Positions 1-6,428 of a stretch of DNA of 13,710 nucleotides are shown here, in pieces. A program made the translations under genes and the position numbers. Source of the stretch: an uncultured Verrucomicrobiota bacterium (GTDB taxonomy: Bacteria; Verrucomicrobiota; Verrucomicrobiia; Limisphaerales; UBA1096); NCBI GenBank assembly GCA_913050205.1, contig CAJXAU010000015.1, forward strand, positions 1-13,710, in the 5' to 3' direction. The notes beneath the pieces are model-generated. The model had not been told where the DNA came from, did no database searches, and saw only the letters and a list, made by a program, of their open reading frames with translations. The stretch's first letter is position 1; every line of letters begins with the position of its first letter.

Positions 1-137
1 CGGCCCAACACTTGGACGCAATCCACAAGCTTCGTCGTACCATGACGGATATGAACCCAATCGATGCGATGGAGACCATCAAGCAGGCCTTGACCAAGTT
101 TAAGACCAACGACGAATTCCTCTCCACGCTCAAATAG
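1..137 (+). CDS. rho: Transcription termination factor Rho, C-terminal end (partial)
   Basis: Only the last 44 codons (frame beginning at base 3) and the TAG stop at 135-137 are present. The peptide contains LRRTMTDMNPIDAMETI followed by KFKTNDEFLSTLK. This aligns by eye with the Rho C-terminus, where other bacteria have LRK...M.EIDAMEFL..KL..TKTNDDF. Rho is the hexameric RNA helicase that ends transcription at unstructured C-rich transcripts, and this end belongs to its ATPase domain. The Walker motifs lie outside the window, so the call rests on the tail alone. The gene is followed by a palindromic element and then a strong intrinsic terminator, so it is probably the last gene of its transcript. 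The match is good but short. Confidence 0.8.
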   Translation, partial: AQHLDAIHKLRRTMTDMNPIDAMETIKQALTKFKTNDEFLSTLK

Positions 138-149
138 TCCCCGCCCAAG

Positions 150-163
150 CGCTTGGCCAAGCG
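150..163. repeat. 14-bp palindrome CGCTTGGCCAAGCG, perfect copy 1
   Basis: Perfect copy 12 nt after the rho stop and before the terminator. It overlaps a second self-complementary unit, CCAAGCGCTTGG at 145-156, so the element is partly iterated here. The flanks CCCGC (140-144) and GCGGG (161-165) can also pair. Seen directly in the sequence; the function is unknown. Confidence 0.9.
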
Positions 164-174
164 GGCAACTTTCG

Positions 175-201
175 AACGGACCCATCGGGTCCGTTTTTTT
201 T
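175..201 (+). terminator. Intrinsic terminator downstream of rho
   Basis: A 9-bp perfect stem, AACGGACCC with GGGTCCGTT, closes on the 3-nt loop ATC and runs directly into eight T residues. It is a textbook Rho-independent terminator for plus-strand transcription. It separates rho from the WYL regulator, which therefore probably has its own promoter in the next 55 bp. I could not assign clear -10 and -35 boxes there. Confidence 0.88.
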
Positions 202-256
202 GTGCCCGACTTTTACTGGATACTGTTGTGCGCTTGACTTAATTTGATGTCCGCCC

Positions 257-1261
257 ATGGCCAAGCGCCGTAAATTGTCAGCCAAGCAATCAACCCGTCC
301 GCCGATTGAGCGGATGCTCAAGATTCATAACCTCATCAAGGGCGGCAGCCATCCCAACGCTACGCGACTGGCCAGAGAACTGGAGGTCACCACCAAGACC
401 ATCTACCGAGACATCGCCTTCATGCGCGACCGGATGGATCTGCCGGTGGAGTTCGAGCAGGCGTACAACGGCTATCACTACCTCGAGGAGGTAGGCCAGT
501 TTCCGACCGTGAACATTACTGAGGGCGAGCTGTTCGCCATGCTCGTCGCAGAAAAGGCGCTGCAGCAATACCGTGGGACCAATTTTGAAAAACCGTTGCT
601 TAGCGCATTCCGCAAGGTGACCGAGGGGCTGACCGACACGATCTCGTTCAATCTCGACGACTTTGACTCGAGCATCTCCTTCCGAACCAGTGCTGAGCCG
701 GTGTTAAACCTCGAGGTCATCGACGCGCTGGCCAAGGCCGCTGCCAACAATCGGCAGCTCCGTTTCAACTACCGCAAACCCGGTGCGCCTGAGGCCGAGC
801 CGCGCGTGGTCGATCCGTATCATCTCGCCAACATCAACAGCGAATGGTTTCTCTTCGCGCACTGCCATCTGCGAAACGACATCCGCACATTCACCCCGGC
901 ACGCATCAAGGGGATGGTCGAGACCGGCGTGACGTTCGAGCCGCCCGAGGGCTTTTCACTCGAGGAACGCCTGCGCGGGAGTTTCGCCATCGTCACCGGC
1001 GACTCTGAGCAGGAAATCACGATCCGATTCAACGAATTAGTGGCCGATTATATCCGCGAGAAAAAATGGCATCCCACCCAGCAACAACGCGACCTTGAGG
1101 ACGGCGGCGTGGAACTGACCATGCACCTGACGAGCCTCTCCGAGGTGCAGCGCTGGGTGATGACCTGGTGCGGCAACGCCCAAGTCATTCGCCCGCCCGA
1201 GCTGGCAAAATCTGTTAAAGAGGCTGCCGAGAAAATCGTGGAAACCAGCCGGCAGGAATAG
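257..1261 (+). CDS. HTH/WYL-domain transcriptional regulator (YafY-like)
   Basis: 334 residues, a usual length for DeoR-like HTH proteins with a WYL domain. Residues about 20-62 form a winged HTH; the recognition helix is around TTKTIYRDIAFMRDR. Residues about 155-222 form the WYL domain. It has VDPYHL, then WFLFAHCH in place of the canonical WYL triplet, then the arginines of DIRTFTPARI (R210, R216), which in this family are thought to contact a nucleic-acid or other ligand. Residues about 250-330 fit the C-terminal WCX extension. WYL proteins usually act as ligand-responsive DNA-binding regulators, and some control phage-defence or DNA-damage genes. No target is visible; the only near neighbour is a convergent exported-protein gene. 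The ATG at 257 lacks an obvious Shine-Dalgarno sequence, and M20 is an alternative start. The first codons read MAKR and overlap a half copy of the palindromic repeat. Confidence 0.85.
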   Translation: MAKRRKLSAKQSTRPPIERMLKIHNLIKGGSHPNATRLARELEVTTKTIYRDIAFMRDRMDLPVEFEQAYNGYHYLEEVGQFPTVNITEGELFAMLVAEKALQQYRGTNFEKPLLSAFRKVTEGLTDTISFNLDDFDSSISFRTSAEPVLNLEVIDALAKAAANNRQLRFNYRKPGAPEAEPRVVDPYHLANINSEWFLFAHCHLRNDIRTFTPARIKGMVETGVTFEPPEGFSLEERLRGSFAIVTGDSEQEITIRFNELVADYIREKKWHPTQQQRDLEDGGVELTMHLTSLSEVQRWVMTWCGNAQVIRPPELAKSVKEAAEKIVETSRQE

Positions 1262-1292
1262 TTGCACTTGGCAAGGCGTTGGCCTGCGAGTC

Positions 1293-1314
1293 CAAAAAAG
1301 AACCAAGCAGTTCT
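1293..1314 (-). terminator. Probable intrinsic terminator for the exported-protein gene
   Basis: Read on the minus strand, AGAAC, a TGCTTG loop and GTTCT are followed at once by a run of T residues (A residues 1294-1299 on the plus strand). The stem is only 5 bp plus a possible G-U pair, so the structure is weak. Its position about 80 nt after the stop at 1391 and its T-tract fit termination of that gene. Confidence 0.5.
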
Positions 1315-1365
1315 CTGGCCTTGAGTATAAAACTACTCTGTGTCTTCCGTGGTATATAAACCACC

Positions 1366-1379
1366 CGCTTGGCCAAGCG
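1366..1379. repeat. 14-bp palindrome CGCTTGGCCAAGCG, perfect copy 2
   Basis: Perfect copy 11 nt beyond the stop codon of the minus-strand gene at 1391-1930. Its sequence is identical to the copies at 150, 6414, 7858 and 9328. Confidence 0.9.
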
Positions 1380-1390
1380 CCTAACCGAAC

Positions 1391-1930
1391 CTACTTCTTT
1401 TTTTTCAGCGCCTTGGTGACCATGGCCTTGAGGTCTTTCTCGGCGGATTTTACAAGAGCCTTGGGGCCGGTGGTCTTGATAAAAACCGCACCCTTTTTGC
1501 CGCCGATGATCGCCCCGAGCAGACCGCTGTCCGGCACCGGCACCTTGTTGCCACCAAACGGCGGCCCCTTCATGAACGTGCCTTCGGCTGTCACATAGGT
1601 CACCTTGGTGCCGTCGATCGTTTCGTCGCTGATCTTCGCCTTGAGTTTGTCGGCCGGTTCCTTGAACTGGCCAAGCCAGCGCTGGACGTTGGCTTTCACG
1701 CCACCCGCCGCGCCGGGGCCGAAATGGAAGAACACCACCTCCGCCGACTTGCCGTCCTTGCCCTTGACGGCAAACTGCGCCTTGCGCATCGACGACGACG
1801 GCTTTTGCGAGAGCCACCCTTTCGGTCCCTCAAACGAAATTCCACCGGCCGAAAACTTTTCCGCCCGAACCCCGACAGTCGCCAAAGCAACCGCCGCCAA
1901 ACAAACCAAACGTATCACTGCGCTTTTCAT
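1391..1930 (-). CDS. Small exported protein of unknown function
   Basis: 179 residues. The N-terminus MKSAVIRLVCLAAVALATVGVRA is a typical Sec signal peptide with a positive start, a hydrophobic core and probable cleavage after VRA near residue 23. There is no lipobox cysteine at the cleavage site, so the mature protein is probably periplasmic or secreted. The mature part starts with a beta-rich stretch (FSAGGISFEGPKGW) and contains VVFFHFGPGAAGG and a glycine/proline-rich segment GPPFGGNKVPVP. It ends in a lysine-rich helix with a KKKK tail. The pattern recalls small 'GW...P.sSsMR.AqF' exported proteins of PVC bacteria, but I recognise no named family and assign no function. A purine-rich AGAGGG lies about 15 nt upstream of the ATG, rather far for a ribosome site. 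Composition is GC-rich, like the rest of the native sequence. Confidence 0.7.
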   Translation of the reverse strand: MKSAVIRLVCLAAVALATVGVRAEKFSAGGISFEGPKGWLSQKPSSSMRKAQFAVKGKDGKSAEVVFFHFGPGAAGGVKANVQRWLGQFKEPADKLKAKISDETIDGTKVTYVTAEGTFMKGPPFGGNKVPVPDSGLLGAIIGGKKGAVFIKTTGPKALVKSAEKDLKAMVTKALKKKK

Positions 1931-2426
1931 GAAAATTTTAAGACCCTCTTTTAGTAGATGAAAATGGGAGACAAGATCCTAGATTAGTCTTCGATCACCG
2001 GAGCCGTAACTTATGTATACTTTTTCTGACATGTGGGCCGTACGGCGTGGAATCTAAGAACCTTTTACAGAGAGGGCAATCTTTGAATATGCGAGGCAGG
2101 GTGTTTTTAAACCCAGATGGTACCAAGTTCGGAGTATTGGAGAGCGCCTTGGTCAACTTCTTTGGCTTGGGCCATTATCATTGTTATTACCCAAGTGGGA
2201 TAGGTAAAGGAGTATCCTGCAGATGGCTTCCTTCCCCTAACAAGATAAAAATCGACACGTTGAATGCCGTGCAATTAATTTCATCCAACTTTGGATCACA
2301 CTTGATTCGAAAAAACTGGAAGGATAGTTTTCTAGTTCTGATTTTGAATGGACTATCGCTAGGGCAAGCCATAATTGAAAAAGCTTCTTCTGTATCTATT
2401 GATTTTGTACTATAGACCAAAAGCAG
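1931..2426. other. Gene-poor, AT-rich interval with one doubtful ORF
   Basis: About 500 bp between the exported-protein gene and the end of the cytochrome c fusion gene. Base composition drops here from GC-rich to AT-rich and stays AT-rich to about 5440. The interval contains the upstream region of the minus-strand gene at 1930 and an open plus-strand frame described separately. I see no tRNA, no strong terminator and no palindromic element. Confidence 0.6.
2047..2415 (+). pseudogene. Doubtful ORF or gene remnant, unrecognised
   Basis: The frame is open from 1942 to the TAG at 2413-2415. The first plausible starts are GTG at 2047 (122 aa) and ATG at 2089 (108 aa). The predicted protein is not a shadow of a recognised gene and has a protein-like look: a glycine/tyrosine segment (GLGHYHCYYPSGIG), then a hydrophobic helix and NGLSLGQAI near the end. 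That 'W...L.GLSLGQAI' ending loosely resembles the C-terminal helix of caspase-fold (CHAT or C25-like) domains, but the resemblance is too weak for a function call. No full domain is present, so it could be a decayed 3' fragment. It converges on the cytochrome gene, with only 11 nt between the stop codons. It may also be chance coding. Confidence 0.3.
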
Positions 2427-5408
2427 TTAAAAGTGACTCTTTTTAGCTGTTGGTAGGCGAATGTATTCTATTAAATCACGAAGTCCAGCGGGGGTAAGAG
2501 ATTTTTCAAGTCCAGATGGCATGAGCGAGGATCGCATGGATTGCAACTGGGCTATATTATCGCGATTGACGTTTATTGATATGCTTAAGGGCATACTTAT
2601 ACTTACAGAGTTGGCACTTTGGTTGGAAAGTATGCCAACGTAAGTTTCGCCCGATTTGGTGACAATTTTATATGGTGCGTATTTCGGATTGATCGCCATA
2701 TTTGGATCAATAATGTTGCTGGCAAGATCTTCGACGCTTCGGTGGCTTAATCCCTCTAATTCAGGGCCAAGAGCATGTCCTTTTCCATTGCTTTTGTGGC
2801 AATTAGCACATAGGTTACTAAAGTGCTTTTCCCCGCGCCTTGCGTTGCCGTTTTTAGGTAGCTTTTCAAGCAAATCGTCTACAATTGAGATCCGGTTGCT
2901 GTATTCTTCATCACCAAATAGTTTTTTTGCGCGATTTCCAAGTGAAGAACCTGAGTACCGTATAAGTTGTCTTCTATGCTCAAGATCAAGGTTGGTTTCT
3001 CCAAGTGCAATTGCTTTTGACTCTAATGCTGTTAAAAAGGCTTCTTTAAAAAGGCTATTATATACAAAAATATTTATTACTTGTGATCTATTTGAAGGAA
3101 GCACGTATGGCCATAAAGAGACTAAACTTGAGGGTTGTGCACGACCAGTAATTTTAGATAACGCGTTAATAGCAGTAATTTGAATCTCATCATTAAATGC
3201 AGATTTTATGATTGAAATCAATTTGTCTATTACTGTTTTAGATTGGCTGATATTAGCTATAAATCTTACATGCTGCTTAATCTGTTTGGTGTTAGTTCCA
3301 TCGGGCCTAGGTAACTGGTTAATGATTTTCCCTACACTAGAGTCATCCAAAAAAGGAACCGAGCCGGTGATTACGGATAATTGGTGGAGTTCCATCTTTT
3401 CTTCAAGTTTTAGAGCAGGTATGCCTTCAGTTAAAGAACGAATATTTATTGACTTAAGGCTTTCAATATTTATTGACCTTGAAATGCCTGAGCGTAATGC
3501 ATTCAGTAATTTAACTTTTTCATCGTATCTCCAATTTGAATTCAGGGTTATGCTAATTAATATTTTCAGATCAGTCTCATTCTTTAATCGGCTTGCTGAA
3601 ATTTCAAATAGTTCTTCTAGGTAGAGGGGGGCGATTCTATCAACCATACTACGGGTGAATTCAACTTCATTCTCCTTTAGTGAACAAAAAACAGCCTTAC
3701 GTGTCCACATGTCCATATGATCCCTAAAATAAATACTTTGCAGTGCTCTTTGAGTGGAAGCTGACGCTTCCATTTTTCCTAGAGTGAGGGCTAATTGAAA
3801 TCTGACAGTTGGATCTGTATCGTCTGCTAGACTAATCAGCTTTTTCTGAATCAATGGATCTCCAAAAAATCCGCTAGCTTCTGCAATCCTAATTACGTTT
3901 TCGCGTATTTTAGGATTTGTGTCAGATAATCCTACAAGAATATCTTCGGGTTCGATAACTTCCAGTCCTTTTAACGACCATAACGCATGAAGTCTTGCGA
4001 AGTCATTTTTATCACTGATCAATTTTCTTAATCTTGGCGAGAGTGATTTGTCTTGATTTTCATATATCAGTCTTTGAGCTGTTAGGCGCCGCCATTGGTT
4101 TGGATTTTTAAATTCCTCTTCTATATTTTGAATTTTTATTGGTGAGATATTTGATTTTATGGATGAAAGTTTAGATTTTGGAGTGATGCGATAAATGCGT
4201 CCTCTTTTATCTCCTTCTCTTATGTTAACGCGCTGCTTTATTTTGTTAGGAATGTAATCTGGGTGTTCAATTACAGAACGTTGCATGTCAGCGATATAAA
4301 GTGCTCCATCAGGGCCTAATTCGACGGCTGTTGGGCGAAAATGGTTATCGCTACTTGCAAAGAATTCAGATTTTTTTTCGGTTGGTGAACGTAAAGCTGA
4401 ATATGCGCCTCCATTTAAAGTTAATATGTTTCGGTGAATAAGGTTGCCAACAACATCGCAAATAAAAACACTTCCACTTAAATCCTCTGGATATCCTTCT
4501 ATGCCCAAATAGCCCATTCCTCCTGCAGATGAAAAGTATCCTGCCTGTTCAGGATGGTTGACTCGGGTCTCTGGTTCAGAAATTGGGAATATGCGCGCCA
4601 TTTTACCGTGTCTAGAGATATTTCTTGTTGCTTCAAAGGAGCGAAGGTTTTGAGCGTGATCAATATAATTCTGCGGTATGATCCTTTGTTGGAGATAATC
4701 TATATTATAAGTTGTGAAACTGTGTCCCCATTCATTGAATACCAGCCCAAATCCACCACCGGTTTGACTGGTAGTTTCCACTCGTCTGATGTCTGGATTA
4801 AATCGGAAATCTAAATTTTTTAAAGGTGTTTTTACTTCATCTTTTCCGTTGAAATAAATATTTCCTCCGTTGCCTCCATTGGCGCCATGAATCCAGTTAT
4901 CTAAGTTCCATCGTAGGCTATTGAAGTTACTGTCTGTAACACCTAGCTTGAATCCGCTGATAAGAGTTTCCCTTTCGTCGCTCACACCATCTCCATCCGT
5001 ATCTTTTAAGTAAACTATGTCTGGTGGTGCTGCGACCAGTATCCCGTCTTTCCATGCAGTAGCTGAAGTGGGGTATGATATGTTCGTTGCGAAGAGTGTT
5101 ATCTTGTTAAATCTACCATCTCCATTCGTGTCGCTTAAGAGTTTTATTGTGCCCCCTTTTTTCTCATATGGCACTCCATTTGGATAGTCGCGCATTTCAA
5201 CAACGTATAAGCGACAATTATGATCAAAAGTTAAAGCTACGGGGTCTATAATATCGGGTTCTGAAGCTACGAGGCTGATATCAAGTGCCTTATGCAGAAT
5301 ATAAGGTTTATCAATGCCCCCAGCAAGGCCGTGGTTAATGGGCCATTGTCCTGCAAAAATAACCAAGCAGGATGAAAATATACCGCCTAGAATATTACGA
5401 CTAAACAT
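2427..5408 (-). CDS. PVC-type membrane-bound dehydrogenase-like protein with HEAT repeats and C-terminal cytochrome c
   Basis: 993 residues. Residues 1-30 look like a signal peptide. Residues about 35-410 match the PVC 'membrane-bound dehydrogenase' N-terminal family (TIGR02604-like beta-propeller). They carry two Ca-binding-like motifs, DTNGDG (93-98) and DTDGDG (136-141), and the family-typical RPTAVELGPDGALYIADM near 358-375. Residues about 425-830 are helical, HEAT-like repeats. Residues about 855-985 form the PVC haem-binding domain (TIGR02603-like), with CANCH at 867-871 as the covalent haem site and Met963 (LMPSG) as a candidate axial ligand. The protein is probably periplasmic and passes electrons from an oxidised organic substrate to a carrier; the substrate cannot be inferred. 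The start lies 2 nt after the isomerase stop and lacks a clear Shine-Dalgarno sequence, which suggests translational coupling. The gene is strikingly AT-rich: 20 of 60 bases are G/C at 3001-3060 and 14 of 60 at 4801-4860. Confidence 0.85.
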   Translation of the reverse strand: MFSRNILGGIFSSCLVIFAGQWPINHGLAGGIDKPYILHKALDISLVASEPDIIDPVALTFDHNCRLYVVEMRDYPNGVPYEKKGGTIKLLSDTNGDGRFNKITLFATNISYPTSATAWKDGILVAAPPDIVYLKDTDGDGVSDERETLISGFKLGVTDSNFNSLRWNLDNWIHGANGGNGGNIYFNGKDEVKTPLKNLDFRFNPDIRRVETTSQTGGGFGLVFNEWGHSFTTYNIDYLQQRIIPQNYIDHAQNLRSFEATRNISRHGKMARIFPISEPETRVNHPEQAGYFSSAGGMGYLGIEGYPEDLSGSVFICDVVGNLIHRNILTLNGGAYSALRSPTEKKSEFFASSDNHFRPTAVELGPDGALYIADMQRSVIEHPDYIPNKIKQRVNIREGDKRGRIYRITPKSKLSSIKSNISPIKIQNIEEEFKNPNQWRRLTAQRLIYENQDKSLSPRLRKLISDKNDFARLHALWSLKGLEVIEPEDILVGLSDTNPKIRENVIRIAEASGFFGDPLIQKKLISLADDTDPTVRFQLALTLGKMEASASTQRALQSIYFRDHMDMWTRKAVFCSLKENEVEFTRSMVDRIAPLYLEELFEISASRLKNETDLKILISITLNSNWRYDEKVKLLNALRSGISRSINIESLKSINIRSLTEGIPALKLEEKMELHQLSVITGSVPFLDDSSVGKIINQLPRPDGTNTKQIKQHVRFIANISQSKTVIDKLISIIKSAFNDEIQITAINALSKITGRAQPSSLVSLWPYVLPSNRSQVINIFVYNSLFKEAFLTALESKAIALGETNLDLEHRRQLIRYSGSSLGNRAKKLFGDEEYSNRISIVDDLLEKLPKNGNARRGEKHFSNLCANCHKSNGKGHALGPELEGLSHRSVEDLASNIIDPNMAINPKYAPYKIVTKSGETYVGILSNQSANSVSISMPLSISINVNRDNIAQLQSMRSSLMPSGLEKSLTPAGLRDLIEYIRLPTAKKSHF

Positions 5409-5410
5409 GG

Positions 5411-6289
5411 CTAGTTAATAATATCGTCGATTATTTTTTCAAGTTTTCGACCGTACTCGACGTAGTTGTTAAACATGTCGTCCTCGTTGGCTTCGCTGTC
5501 GGCGTCGTGGAAGACGACGGCCATGTGCGGCTCGATTGAGATGCCAGCGTCGTAGCCGTTGGCGAAAGCATCCTGTAAAATGTCGCGGACACGTCCATCG
5601 CCCTCGCCGGGAAAGGTGTAGTCGGCATCATTTTTTTCCTCTACCCAGATGCAGTCTTTGATGTGGATGTGGGCGGTGTGTTCGCGGACGTTTTGCCAGT
5701 ATTCCCACGGATCCTGTTTGGGCCAGGGTTGGGGCTTCGAGCGGTCGGCGTTGAAGATTGGGTTGGCGGTGTCGAAGACCCATTTGAGGCCGGGGACTTT
5801 CTCGACCAGTTCGACGCCGTGCTGCCAGCTCATGCCGCCGTGGTTCATGCAGTTTTCATGAACCGGCTGCAGTCCGGCATCAAGAAAGCGCTGGGTGACT
5901 TCACGCAGACGTTCGAAGACGATATCCGGGGTTTTGTCTGCGTCGTCAGCCGGCTTGAAGCTCATGATGCGAACGAACTTGGTGCCGAGACGTTGCATGC
6001 GAGGGATGGCGCGGTCGATCTCGCCGACGGTGACATCCCACGGCGTGTCGATGGTCTTGGCCCAGTTGCAGATGGTCGAGCCAAGCGCGTAGATGCCCAC
6101 GCCGGCGTCCTCGAGTTTGCCGGCCATGATGTCGAACGCCTCGTCCGGTATATCGTGGACGGGGCCTTTCTCGAAGTCTCCGACCTCGGCAAAGCGTGCC
6201 TCGATCCATTTCCAGCCGAGCTCTTTTGTGGCCCGGATTTGACCGTCGATCGAGGGCGAGGCCTCGTCCGCAATTCCCATCAGTTCCAT
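5411..6289 (-). CDS. Sugar phosphate isomerase/epimerase-like TIM barrel (xylose isomerase-like)
   Basis: 292 residues, the usual size for single-domain xylose-isomerase-like / AP-endonuclease-2 TIM barrels. Motifs follow the expected order of metal ligands at the strand ends: Glu145 (PVHENC), Asp173 (WVFDTANP), His209 (AHIHIKD) and Glu253 (SIEPHMA). Typical flanking signatures include GEGDGRVRDIL (228-238) and the N-terminal GWKWIEARF. The family interconverts or epimerises sugars and inositols, or oxidises keto-intermediates; no substrate is deducible. There is no signal peptide, so it is cytoplasmic. AGGGA about 10 nt upstream is a modest ribosome site for the ATG at 6289. The 3' end is translationally linked to the cytochrome gene. 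Composition is GC-rich through most of the gene but turns AT-rich in the last ten or so codons, close to the compositional boundary. Confidence 0.85.
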   Translation of the reverse strand: MELMGIADEASPSIDGQIRATKELGWKWIEARFAEVGDFEKGPVHDIPDEAFDIMAGKLEDAGVGIYALGSTICNWAKTIDTPWDVTVGEIDRAIPRMQRLGTKFVRIMSFKPADDADKTPDIVFERLREVTQRFLDAGLQPVHENCMNHGGMSWQHGVELVEKVPGLKWVFDTANPIFNADRSKPQPWPKQDPWEYWQNVREHTAHIHIKDCIWVEEKNDADYTFPGEGDGRVRDILQDAFANGYDAGISIEPHMAVVFHDADSEANEDDMFNNYVEYGRKLEKIIDDIIN

Positions 6290-6428
6290 AATAAAAATCC
6301 CTGGTTCAACTTGAAGTTCACCGGTCGCCCATCATCGAGACACGACGAGTTGGCGGCAAGGAGAAAGCGTGCGTCCGGTGTTCAAGGTCGATGAAGGGAG
6401 AGGGGGGAGTAGTCGCTTGGCCAAGCGA
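6290..6428. other. Intergenic gap between aldehyde dehydrogenase and isomerase
   Basis: A 139-bp gap between two same-strand genes. It contains a perfect palindromic element next to the dehydrogenase stop. No convincing terminator hairpin with a T-tract is visible, so co-transcription of the two genes is possible but unproven. Confidence 0.5.
6414..6427. repeat. 14-bp palindrome CGCTTGGCCAAGCG, perfect copy 3
   Basis: Perfect copy 1 nt beyond the TGA stop (6429-6431) of the aldehyde dehydrogenase, which makes it the copy closest to a stop codon. Confidence 0.9.

Larger units (their letters stand above)
1262..1390. other. Convergent intergenic gap between WYL gene and exported protein gene
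   Basis: This gap separates two genes that point at each other. It holds a weak minus-strand terminator (1293-1314), a second small hairpin (GTGGT at 1349-1353 with ACCAC at 1360-1364, AT-rich 6-nt loop) and a perfect copy of the palindromic element. No coding potential is evident. Confidence 0.6.

Noticed and set aside
257..1261. WYL regulator as part of a CRISPR or phage-defence system
   Set aside because: Some WYL proteins have that role, but no defence gene is next to it here; its neighbours are rho and an exported protein.
3032..3056. Short direct repeat TTAAAAAGGCT
   Set aside because: It lies in AT-rich coding sequence where such repeats arise easily, and it has no wider context.
3441..3477. 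13-bp direct repeat AATATTTATTGAC, 24 bp apart
   Set aside because: It encodes a repeated SINI pattern within the HEAT-like region of the cytochrome fusion; this is ordinary repeat-protein structure.
5663..6394. 243-codon plus-strand frame opposite the isomerase
   Set aside because: It is a shadow of a GC-rich gene; the opposite frame has clear metal-ligand motifs.
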